A program made the translations under genes and the position numbers. Shown here one piece after another: positions 16,600 to 25,026 of a DNA stretch of 52,238 nucleotides. The notes below the pieces were generated by a model. That model saw only the letters and a list, made by a program, of their open reading frames with translations. It did no database searches and was not told where the DNA came from. The first letter of the stretch is position 1; each line of letters starts with the position of its first letter. Source of the stretch: Spirirestis rafaelensis WJT71-NPBG6 (GTDB lineage Bacteria; Cyanobacteriota; Cyanobacteriia; Cyanobacteriales; Nostocaceae); contig JAHHID010000052.1 of NCBI GenBank assembly GCA_019359015.1, forward strand, positions 1-52,238, in the 5' to 3' direction.

Positions 16600-16960
16600 T
16601 TGGGGTAATCGGTATATCGGATGAAGTTTTGTAAAGAAATGGTAAATTATGCGTAAAACTCATCGTTCTAAACTGAGAAGTAAGTAGATGCCGCGACACC
16701 CTTCGGGTTCGCCAGTCGCTACAACGGGGGGAACCCCCGCAACGCGCTGGCTCACCAATTACAACACTCCCTGCAATGTTATCTGACAGCGCGGGGTTTC
16801 TCTTATCACTCAGTTAATGAAGTATTGTAAAGAATTGGTGAAGTTTGCATAAAACTAGTGCGCCGGAAGCTGAGAAGTAAGTATAAGTAACTAGGACTGG
16901 CAGTAAATGTGATTTACTTAACATTGATGCAACTGCTTTCGCAGTGCTAGGGGGTGCTAC
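16600..16960. promoter_or_regulatory. Leader of tpsA1 with 65-bp direct repeat and GC-rich palindromes
   Basis: Two related segments lie at about 16622-16686 and 16819-16883. Each contains ttgtaaagaa, then a TGCGTAAAACT or TGCATAAAACT word 13 bases after gtaaag, and ends with ctgagaagtaagta. Between them sits GC-rich palindromic DNA (cgacacccttcgggttcgcc and ggggggaaccccc). A similar gtaaagaaatg word lies in front of the sigma-factor gene at 34221-34246 (minus strand). No gene was found in this stretch. The paired elements could be promoters or protein sites for tpsA1. Confidence 0.45.
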
Positions 16961-19900
16961 TTGTTAGGGATAAATGCTCTTGTGTGCAGGTTATTCTTGA
17001 GGTTAGGGATTGCTCCGGTGTGTGCATTCAGCGCCGCCGTGTTGCAGACACTGGTATTCTCTGCATCCACTCTCGCTCAAGAACTCAAGCCCATAGCTGA
17101 TGATACGCTGGGAGCAGAAAGTTCTCTGGTGACACCAACAAGCCCGCAAGCTGACAGAATTGATGGTGGAGCGATTCGCGGAGCTAACCTGTTTCACAGT
17201 TTTTCGCAATTTAATATCGGTGAAGGACGAGAGGCGTATTTTGCAAACCCAAGTGGGATTGAGAATATTCTGAGTCGGGTGACGGGGAGTGACGCATCCA
17301 GGATTTTTGGGAAACTTGGTGTTTTGGGTAATGCTAATCTGTTTTTGATTAATCCAAATGGGATTATTTTTGGACGAAATGCCAGTTTGGATGTTAGGGG
17401 TTCGTTTGTTGCGAGTACAGCGAGTAGTTTGAAGTTTGCGGATGGTACAGAGTTTAGTGCAAAGGCTGCCCAAAGCAAACCTCTGCTGACTGTGAGTGTT
17501 CCCATTGGTTTGCAATATGGAACGAATCCAGGAAAGATTCAGGTGCAGGGCGATGGACAGGGGATAAGGACAACATCTGAACTGATTGATACTACATCTG
17601 GGTTGCGGGTGCAACCAAATCAAACCTTAGCTTTGGTAGGTGGTGATGTCAGTTTAGAAGGGGCAACACTCAAGACCGCTGGCGGACACATAGAATTGGG
17701 CAGTGTGGGGGATAACAGTTTAGTCAGCCTCACCGCCATCAACAAAGGTTTTTCCTTGGGCTATGATGCTGTGCAAAACTTTGGGAACATTCAACTATCC
17801 CAACAGACGGCAGTTGATGCGAGTGGCGCAGGTGGTGGTGATATACAGGTGGTAGGCAGGAGAGTCACCCTGAGCAATGGTTCCCAGATACAAACAAGTA
17901 CTTTGGGAGCAGACAAAGGCGGAACAATGGTTGTAAAGGCTAGTGAGTTGGTGCAGGTAATTGGTAGCTCTGCTGATGGTCAGTTTTTCAGCAGCGTGCT
18001 TGCTCTAGTTTATCGAGGCGCAACCGGGGACGGAGGAAACGTGACGATTAACGCTGGTGAATTGCTGATTGAAGATGGGGCAGCGGTAAGTGCTAGCACA
18101 CGTGGTAGTGGCAAGAGCGGGAATTTGACTGTCACAGCCGACAAGGTGCAACTGATTGGTACCTTTACCGATGGTCAACCCAGCACCTGGTCTGCTAGCA
18201 CCTTGTCTGCTCAGGTTGAGCAGGGCGCAATCGGGGATGCGGGAGACTTAACGATTAACACCCGTGAATTGCTTGTTAAGGATGGGGCACAGGTAGGTAC
18301 TGGTACATTTGGTGGTGGCAAGGGTGGGAATTTGACCATCACAGCCGACAAGGTGCAACTGATTGGCATCTCCGGCAATGGTCAGATTGCCAGCGGCTTG
18401 TTTGTTCAAGCTGACCGAGGCGCAACCGGGAATGCAGGAGATTTGACTATTAAAACTGGTGAATTGCTTGTTAAGGATGGGGCACAGGTAGGTACTGGTA
18501 CATTTGGTAGTGGCAAGGGCGGGAATTTGACTGTCACAGCAGATAAAATCCAACTGATTGGTCGCTCTGCCAATGGTCAGTCTAGCAGTAAGTTGTCTGC
18601 TCAAACTAACCCAGGCTCTACCGGGGATGCAGGAGACTTGACGATTAACACCCGTGAATTGCTGATTGAAGATGGGGCAGAGATCAGTGCCAGCACATTC
18701 GGTGGTAGCAAGGGCGGGAATTTGATTGTCACAGCCGACAAGGTGCAACTGATTGGCATCTCCGGCAATGGTCAGATTGCCAGCGGCTTGTTTGTTCAAG
18801 CTGACCGAGGCGCAAGCGGGGCTGCGGGAGACTTGACGATTAACACCCGTGAATTGCTGATTCAGGATGATGCAGTGGTAAGTGCCAGCACATTTGGTGA
18901 TGGCAAAGGCGGGAATTTGACGATTAACACTGGTGAATTGCTGATTAAAGATGGGGCAGAGGTTAGTGCTAGCACATTTGGTAGTGGCAAGGGCGGGAAT
19001 TTGACCGTTACAGCTGACAAAGTGCAGCTGATTGGTCGCTCTGCCAACGGTCAGTCTAGCAGCAACTTGTCTGCTCAAGCTAACCCAGGCTCTACCGGGG
19101 ATGCGGGAGACTTGAGGATTAACACTGGTGAGATGCTCGTTCAGAATGGGGCACAGGTAAGTGTTGGCACATTTGGTGGTGGCAAGGGCGGGAATCTGAC
19201 CATTACAGCTGACAAAATGCAAGTGATTGGTCGCTCTGCCAATGGTCAGTTTCCCAGCGGCTTGTATACTCAAGCTGCCCGAGGCGCAACCGGGAATGCG
19301 GGAGACTTGAGGATTAACGCTGGTGAGTTGCGAATTCTTGATGGGGCATGGGTAAGTGCCAGCACATTGGGTGGTGGCAAGGGTGGGAATTTGACTGTCA
19401 CTGCCAAAAAAGTGCAAGCGATTGGTCGTAGTTTATTAACTGTTCAAGCTGCCCGAGGCGCAACCGGAAATGCGGGAGACTTGAGGATTAATGCTGGTGA
19501 GTTGCTGGTTCAGAGTGGGTCACAGGTAAGTGCCAGCACATTGGGTGCTGGTAAGGGCGGAAATTTGACTGTCATAGCTGACAAAGTGCAGCTGATTGGA
19601 ACCTCCGCCAATGGTCAGCTTTCCAGTGGTTTGATTGCTGGCACTCAAGGGACAGGAAAGGCAGGAGACTTGACTATTACTACACAGCAGTTACTTATTT
19701 CTGATGGAGCACTAACTACAGTCAGTAGCCGTGGAGAAGGTGTGGCAGGCAACTTTGGCATCACCGCTAGCTCTGTGCGACTCGACAACGGTAAGATTAC
19801 AGCACAAACTCTCTTTGGCAATGGCGGCAACCTTAAGCTAGACGTTGCAGACTTATTACTATTGCGCCGTGGCAGTGAAATTTCCACCACCGCAGGTACT

Positions 19901-20506
19901 GCACAGCAACCTGGAGACGGCGGTAACATCACCATCAATGCCCCTTCGGGCTTCATCGTTGCCGTCCCAAGAGAAAATAGCGACATCACTGCTAATGCCT
20001 TCACAGGCACTGGTGGTAGAGTAGACATTAACGCCTTTGGCATCTATGGCATTCAACCTCGGCAAAATCCAACTTCCCTGAGTGACATCACTGCTAGTTC
20101 AGAATTTGGCCTAGACGGCACAATAGAACTCAACACACCCGATATTGACCCCAACAGCGCCTTAATCAACTTACCAACAGTACCAGTTGACACGGAACTT
20201 GCCCAAGGCTGCAACTCCCCCAATTACGCTCAAAGCAGTTTCATCATCACCGGACGCGGCGGCTTACCCCCCAACCCCAAAGACATTCTCACACCTGACG
20301 CCGTAGAAGTAGATTGGGTGACTCTCAACCCAAACTTTGACAACCGCAAAAGTCCCTCTGTTTCCACACCAACAAAGCCCACGCCAGAACCGATAGTTGA
20401 AGCTACCGGGTGGGTGTTCAATGCCAAAGGTCAAGTAGTTTTCACAGCCGATGCACCTACCACGCCTCGCAATTCTTGGAACAAGTCAGCTGAGTGCCGT
20501 AGCTAG
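16961..20506 (+). CDS. TpsA exoprotein 1 (two-partner secretion, filamentous haemagglutinin type)
   Basis: The 1181-residue secreted protein starts at TTG 16961 with ggggg six bases upstream. It has a signal peptide (about residues 1-39, cleavage after ...TLAQ), then the TPS domain with GGAIRGANLFHSF, FNIGEGREAYF, and FLINPNGIIFGRNASLDV (about 50-165). About ten beta-helix repeat units of the form GDLTINTRELLVKDGAQV...KGGNLTVTADKVQLIG follow (about 350-900). The C-terminus has the cyanobacterial signature GCNSPNYAQSSFIITGRGG. Such proteins are exported by a TpsB barrel and act as adhesins or contact factors. No tpsB is adjacent on this strand; the only one (23167-25026) is in the convergent operon and could serve both. 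Confidence 0.88.
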   Translation: MLGINALVCRLFLRLGIAPVCAFSAAVLQTLVFSASTLAQELKPIADDTLGAESSLVTPTSPQADRIDGGAIRGANLFHSFSQFNIGEGREAYFANPSGIENILSRVTGSDASRIFGKLGVLGNANLFLINPNGIIFGRNASLDVRGSFVASTASSLKFADGTEFSAKAAQSKPLLTVSVPIGLQYGTNPGKIQVQGDGQGIRTTSELIDTTSGLRVQPNQTLALVGGDVSLEGATLKTAGGHIELGSVGDNSLVSLTAINKGFSLGYDAVQNFGNIQLSQQTAVDASGAGGGDIQVVGRRVTLSNGSQIQTSTLGADKGGTMVVKASELVQVIGSSADGQFFSSVLALVYRGATGDGGNVTINAGELLIEDGAAVSASTRGSGKSGNLTVTADKVQLIGTFTDGQPSTWSASTLSAQVEQGAIGDAGDLTINTRELLVKDGAQVGTGTFGGGKGGNLTITADKVQLIGISGNGQIASGLFVQADRGATGNAGDLTIKTGELLVKDGAQVGTGTFGSGKGGNLTVTADKIQLIGRSANGQSSSKLSAQTNPGSTGDAGDLTINTRELLIEDGAEISASTFGGSKGGNLIVTADKVQLIGISGNGQIASGLFVQADRGASGAAGDLTINTRELLIQDDAVVSASTFGDGKGGNLTINTGELLIKDGAEVSASTFGSGKGGNLTVTADKVQLIGRSANGQSSSNLSAQANPGSTGDAGDLRINTGEMLVQNGAQVSVGTFGGGKGGNLTITADKMQVIGRSANGQFPSGLYTQAARGATGNAGDLRINAGELRILDGAWVSASTLGGGKGGNLTVTAKKVQAIGRSLLTVQAARGATGNAGDLRINAGELLVQSGSQVSASTLGAGKGGNLTVIADKVQLIGTSANGQLSSGLIAGTQGTGKAGDLTITTQQLLISDGALTTVSSRGEGVAGNFGITASSVRLDNGKITAQTLFGNGGNLKLDVADLLLLRRGSEISTTAGTAQQPGDGGNITINAPSGFIVAVPRENSDITANAFTGTGGRVDINAFGIYGIQPRQNPTSLSDITASSEFGLDGTIELNTPDIDPNSALINLPTVPVDTELAQGCNSPNYAQSSFIITGRGGLPPNPKDILTPDAVEVDWVTLNPNFDNRKSPSVSTPTKPTPEPIVEATGWVFNAKGQVVFTADAPTTPRNSWNKSAECRS
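18040..19670 (+). repeat. Tandem beta-helix coding repeats in tpsA1
   Basis: Roughly 195-bp units are repeated about eight to nine times with high DNA identity. For example, an 80-bp run around 18349-18428 recurs almost unchanged at 18739-18814. Internal units may be lost or gained by recombination. The repeats also create a long false open frame on the opposite strand. Confidence 0.8.
20124..20331 (+). repeat. 208-bp near-identical inverted block, copy 1 (tpsA1 end)
   Basis: This block matches the reverse complement of 25197-25404 over its full 208 bases with about seven differences (about 97 percent identity). It encodes the C-terminal region around GCNSPNYAQSSFIITGRGG. The protein sequences on either side are clearly diverged, so the block is far more alike than the genes as a whole. 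Confidence 0.9.
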
Positions 20507-20530
20507 ATTTTAGAGAAGTCAAAAATTCTG

Positions 20531-23215
20531 TTACAGCCAATTGCCCAGCAGCACATAAGGTGCCCAATGATATGGACTATTATCCTTCTTAAAAACCGCA
20601 AGTTGAGCACGCTGGAGTGCTTCGGCTTTAGTCATCCCTGTCTGTAACTCTCGGTAAAACTCACTCATTACATCTGCGGTAGACTGGTCATCTACCGACC
20701 ATAAACTTGCTAGTGTACTACGTGCGCCCGCCCGCACAGCCACACCAGCTAATCCTAATGCTGCGCGCTTGTCTCCTAACGCAGTTTTGCAAGCACTCAG
20801 GACAAGTAATTCGATGTTGCTTGACCTGCTAGAATCGCTCACTCGCAGTAAACTATCAAAATCCTTTACCTTAAGTAGTTTATCCCAAGCGAGAATAAAG
20901 GTTTTTTCCGAATCGGAACTAAACTCGCCGTGAGTCGCTATGTGAACCACCGAGAAAGGCGCTGATTGCAGTTCTTTTTGCAAGTTGATTTCAGTAAATT
21001 TTTGATTCAAAAGTTCTTCACTTGTAGAAACTTCTGATCGGATTTGTTTTAACTCCCGTGGGACATTTTGCAATGCAGGAAAGCCAAAGCGTTCTTCGCC
21101 CACTCCCGCAGTTAAAGCGTTTAGCCGTACCTGTTGCAATGGTTTGGGATCAAAAAGTCGTAAACCAGGAGTGAGAGCTAAAGCATATTTCTCTATCAGA
21201 TATTTCTGCTGCTGTTGATCATAAAGAACTCCCATCGGGATATTCTGCAACGAACTATCCAGAACAAACACTAAGGTTTTGATGCCACTCTTGCTTAATT
21301 CTGCTTGTGCTGGTCGAATTAACCAATTATATATCTCCTGCGACTTCTCCTGAACCTGAAAAGTTCCCGCCACATCTAATAAGCTTTTCCGCAAATCTTG
21401 TACGATGTTTTCTACTTTTTCTTGGGGTATGACCGTTGTATATTTGCGAAGTTCCTTTTGTTCAGGCAACGTGAGAATAACTTCTATGCGGTCTGGTAAA
21501 ATAATTGGATATATAATTGCTGCTTTTTTGTCTTGCTGAACCACGGTGTCAATTTCGACTCTGGTTTCCACACAGGGTGAGCGAAAGAAGTTGTTCAGTT
21601 CCGCCAGTTGAAGCGATTCAATCACATTCCGGGCTTGCGTAAGATTATACTGCATAGTTTCAGGGCTTCCCTGATTCTGCAAACGCAAATCAACCAACTC
21701 CCGATAAACAGGTTCCACAGTTTCGCGGAAGGAAAACTGAATTTCTGGATTAATAGCGACTAAATCGCTACGCAGAGACTCAAGGGTTTTGAATGCTTCA
21801 TCGTATGATGCGATCGCTCCTGGAATATCTCCTTGCTGTTTGAGCAAACGTCCCAACTGCCATTGCCACTGATAAGCAATGTCCCGTGGCTCAAGAGTTT
21901 GGGCTATAATAAGTGCTTGTTTGGTCAAATTTTGTGCTTCAGATAACTGCCCCGTTTGTTTGTACAACCCGCCTAAAGTACCGAGGGCATAAGATTCTGC
22001 TCGCGCGTCTTTTAAACTTCGCGCCTGTTCAAGAGCGGTGGACAACATCTGAGCAATATCTAGCCATGACGGGTTATCTGCGTTACTTTTCTCTTTTAAT
22101 CGTGTTATATTTTCAGCATAGTTAATCCGGGTATACGCTGAAGTTCTACTGGGTGGGAACTTGCTAATTTCTGGTTGAATTTGAGACGCCAAAGTTAATG
22201 CAGCAGGAAATTGCTTCTTTTCCACAAGTAGGCTAAGTTGATTTAATTGTGCCTGAATGCGTGTGTTGGGTGGTGCGACAAGTGCAGCCTGTTGATAGTA
22301 TTTTAATGCAGCTTGAGTTTCTTTTTCAGCCTCAGCTTTGTTGTCCAGACTAAGTTGAGTTTTCCCCTGGGCGAGAGCCGTGTTACCTAAACTCAGCAAA
22401 GTATCACCAGTAGCTGTTGGAGATTTTACGCGCTGTGCAACTGCTAAACTTTGCTCTAAGACCTTTCTGGATGTATTTAAATCACCAACGACTCTAAGGA
22501 TATTACCGAGACTACGCAATCCTGTTGCTTTGAGTGGCGAGTCTCTTAGGCTTGTGAGGGTTTGCTGAACCTCTGTTAAAATCTTACTAGCCTGACGGTA
22601 AAGCCCTAAAGCTTGCATAGCTTGAGCAGTATTGATGCGGTTGCGGATTAAAGTCGCCGAATCGCCTATTTGCTTGTAAATCTTTGCAGCTTCTTGCCAA
22701 GTCGAGAGTGCAGCTTGAGTTTGCCCCTGTGCCAATTGTAACCGACCTTGCACATCTAGAGCCTGGGCGAGGATTGCAAAACGCTGTTTTGAGTTATCGT
22801 TATTTTTTAATAAATTCAGACTTTGGATAATTGCTTTTTCTGCTTGAGTCCACTGTCCTAGTTGCTGATAAACTAGGGAAAGATTGCTCAAAGCCATAGC
22901 TTCATTGAGTTTATCCCCATTGGCTTTAAAAGCAGCAGCTTCTTGTTCCAAAACCATGAGCGCTTCAGCAAACCGTCCAGCCTCATACAGTGCTTTGCCT
23001 TGTTGTAGAGATTTTTCGGTTTGAGCCGTGTTGTTTAGTGTTGTTTGGGTAGTAGAATTAACAGCAACAACGGTTGCTAAAACAGGTGAAAGTACTGTGC
23101 ACAGAAACGCGGTAAGCAGCGCCAAGACACACCGACTCAACCAACCCTTACGTAAACGCTTAGATATTAAAAAGGGTTGTATTGTATGGAAAAATACAGA
23201 CCGTTTTCTTGCCAT
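20531..23215 (-). CDS. TPR-CHAT protein, secreted putative cysteine protease
   Basis: The product has 894 residues. An N-terminal signal-like segment (CVLALLTAFLCTVLSPVLATVVA) comes first, then about ten TPR-like repeats (about residues 65-470), and a C-terminal CHAT domain. The putative caspase-like dyad is visible as HIATHGEF and LSACKTALGDK, and the domain ends HWAPYVLLGNWL. CHAT proteases are caspase relatives that can cleave partner proteins after sensing through TPRs. The gene overlaps the tpsB stop by 49 bases; a TTG nearer the signal sequence (about 23134) is another possible start. It is the last gene of the tpsA2-tpsB-CHAT operon, suggesting it processes or monitors the exoprotein. 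Confidence 0.85.
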   Translation of the reverse strand: MARKRSVFFHTIQPFLISKRLRKGWLSRCVLALLTAFLCTVLSPVLATVVAVNSTTQTTLNNTAQTEKSLQQGKALYEAGRFAEALMVLEQEAAAFKANGDKLNEAMALSNLSLVYQQLGQWTQAEKAIIQSLNLLKNNDNSKQRFAILAQALDVQGRLQLAQGQTQAALSTWQEAAKIYKQIGDSATLIRNRINTAQAMQALGLYRQASKILTEVQQTLTSLRDSPLKATGLRSLGNILRVVGDLNTSRKVLEQSLAVAQRVKSPTATGDTLLSLGNTALAQGKTQLSLDNKAEAEKETQAALKYYQQAALVAPPNTRIQAQLNQLSLLVEKKQFPAALTLASQIQPEISKFPPSRTSAYTRINYAENITRLKEKSNADNPSWLDIAQMLSTALEQARSLKDARAESYALGTLGGLYKQTGQLSEAQNLTKQALIIAQTLEPRDIAYQWQWQLGRLLKQQGDIPGAIASYDEAFKTLESLRSDLVAINPEIQFSFRETVEPVYRELVDLRLQNQGSPETMQYNLTQARNVIESLQLAELNNFFRSPCVETRVEIDTVVQQDKKAAIIYPIILPDRIEVILTLPEQKELRKYTTVIPQEKVENIVQDLRKSLLDVAGTFQVQEKSQEIYNWLIRPAQAELSKSGIKTLVFVLDSSLQNIPMGVLYDQQQQKYLIEKYALALTPGLRLFDPKPLQQVRLNALTAGVGEERFGFPALQNVPRELKQIRSEVSTSEELLNQKFTEINLQKELQSAPFSVVHIATHGEFSSDSEKTFILAWDKLLKVKDFDSLLRVSDSSRSSNIELLVLSACKTALGDKRAALGLAGVAVRAGARSTLASLWSVDDQSTADVMSEFYRELQTGMTKAEALQRAQLAVFKKDNSPYHWAPYVLLGNWL

Positions 23216-25026
23216 GTTCTTTCCCTTGAATCAACAGATATTAAAGGAATACCCCAGTCAAGACGAGCAGTAAAGCGATCGCCCTGTGACCAGCGCAAAC
23301 CAAGACCGACGGATGCTAGAGTGTTAGGATCTGGATTTTCTCTATCTGAACTGTTCCAGCCTACACCGAAATCAACAAAAGGGATGATTTGTAAAACGCC
23401 ATTGATTTGCGGTACGCGAAAAATTGGGACTTGGACTTCAGCAGAAGCAAAAGCGCCGTTATCCGTAAGTAGAAAATCTTGACGGTAGCCGCGCACACTA
23501 TCCAAACCACCTAAGCCAATCTGTTCTATGGGTAGGAGTGCTCTTGATGCCATTTGTATATCTGCACGAAGCAACAGTACGGTGTCAGGAGCCAAAAGAC
23601 GCACCCACTGAGCTTGTCCTTGCCATGAGAAAAAGCGGCTATCGGGAGGGTCATCATTAATTGTCGCACCCAACGCACCCAATCCAATGCTAAACTGAGA
23701 GCGAGCGGCGATAACTTCACGGCTGTTACGACTCGTCCATTCTTGAAAGAACCGCAAAGCTGATACGCGAGTACGTCCCTCTTCATCAGCCCCAGGCGAA
23801 AGTTCATTCGGGGGAAGTCCAAATTCTGGTTGGAACAACAGGGAAGATATGTCACTTTCTCGTCGAGAGGCGATAAAGCCAAGAGCAAATTCTTGCGTAG
23901 GAGTTTGGATAACAGGTTGACGGAATATCAGTTCGTAGTAGCGGGAAGCTGATTCGATATCTAGGGAATTAAAAGGACGTTCAATGATGTCGCTGGATGT
24001 TGTGCCATAGTAAAAAGAGAGAGTGCCATTTTGGGGATTGAGGGGAAATGTGTAGCTAGCATCAAAGGCGTTACTGCCATCGGTGTTGGTGTATGCTAAA
24101 CTCAGACCATCTCCAAATCCAAGTAAGTTAGCTTCGTTAACTTGTAATCGGCGGCGGAAACTACCAACACTAGGCGATCGCCTATTATCCAGAACGATTT
24201 GGCTACTGAAGGTTTGTGCTTCTTGTATCTTCAGTTGTAGTATACTTGCACCTGGACGTGTTCCAGCAGTGAGTTCAGCAGATAGGTTTTGAATCAAAGG
24301 GTTAAGTTGCAGCAGTTGCAAGGCTTCTAGCAAACGCTCTCTATTAAGAGGCGGCTCGGTTGCTCTACCTAGGCGACTGCGTATATAATTGCGTCTTAGT
24401 CGCCTGGTACCTGTGACTTGGATGTCTTCTAATGTACCTTCAACCACCTGTATTCTGACAACACCGGACTCCATTGTTTGAGGTGGGAGATACGCTCCAG
24501 AAGTGATGTAACCCTTTTTGAAGTAAAGTTCTGTGATGGCGGTACGAGCTTGATACACTTCAGTTAGTGAGATAGGTCTGTTGGTAAAGGGAGCGAGTAC
24601 CTTGGCTAACTCTTCCGGGCTAAATACAGTACTGCCAATAACTTCAAATCGTTTAACAATGATAGTTTCAGGAAGTTTGCCAGGGATAGGTTCACTCGGT
24701 GTGGGAGTTGGCTGAGAAGGTGGAAGTAAATCTTCCAGTGGAGGAAGTGGCTGTGGCGGTTTGGGTGTGGGAACTGGAGTAGGCGGGGGTGGTTGCACAT
24801 CCTGCGGCAGAGGGAGTTGTTGACTTTGGAAAGAATTGCCATCTGGTAGTTGTACAGGAGTTACAACTTGTGCTGTGAGGCGTTCAGGAATGATGAGCAG
24901 CAATGCAACTATACTTATCTGTAAGTACGTAGCTTGTAGTTGGCGCTTTAGGGCTAAAGCGCTCACGACAAACCCCGTAAAGCTTGTATGGTGGACTGCT
25001 AGCTTGTTTGGAAATTTACTTTTCAT
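23167..25026 (-). CDS. TpsB outer-membrane transporter (ShlB/FhaC/HecB family)
   Basis: This 619-residue protein has a signal region and a long Pro-rich linker (about residues 80-125), then a POTRA-type domain beginning TIIVKRFEVIGSTVFSPEEL with a second POTRA segment (GVVRIQVVEGTLEDIQVTG). The rest is a transmembrane beta barrel with SLAYTNTDGSNAF, QIGLGGLDSVRGYRQD and the typical final QNGLYFSIQYNPF. TpsB proteins recognise the TPS domain in the periplasm and thread TpsA through the outer membrane. The start overlaps the end of tpsA2 by 11 bases, indicating coupling. It is the only TpsB in the window and may export both TpsA proteins. Confidence 0.9.
   Translation of the reverse strand: MKSKFPNKLAVHHTSFTGFVVSALALKRQLQATYLQISIVALLLIIPERLTAQVVTPVQLPDGNSFQSQQLPLPQDVQPPPPTPVPTPKPPQPLPPLEDLLPPSQPTPTPSEPIPGKLPETIIVKRFEVIGSTVFSPEELAKVLAPFTNRPISLTEVYQARTAITELYFKKGYITSGAYLPPQTMESGVVRIQVVEGTLEDIQVTGTRRLRRNYIRSRLGRATEPPLNRERLLEALQLLQLNPLIQNLSAELTAGTRPGASILQLKIQEAQTFSSQIVLDNRRSPSVGSFRRRLQVNEANLLGFGDGLSLAYTNTDGSNAFDASYTFPLNPQNGTLSFYYGTTSSDIIERPFNSLDIESASRYYELIFRQPVIQTPTQEFALGFIASRRESDISSLLFQPEFGLPPNELSPGADEEGRTRVSALRFFQEWTSRNSREVIAARSQFSIGLGALGATINDDPPDSRFFSWQGQAQWVRLLAPDTVLLLRADIQMASRALLPIEQIGLGGLDSVRGYRQDFLLTDNGAFASAEVQVPIFRVPQINGVLQIIPFVDFGVGWNSSDRENPDPNTLASVGLGLRWSQGDRFTARLDWGIPLISVDSRERTWQENGLYFSIQYNPF

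Noticed and set aside
18248-19417. Long open frame of 389 codons on the minus strand inside tpsA1
   Set aside because: It is a shadow of the tandem repeats of tpsA1; its translation repeats the same Ile/Pro/Ala-rich words and has no signal or domain.
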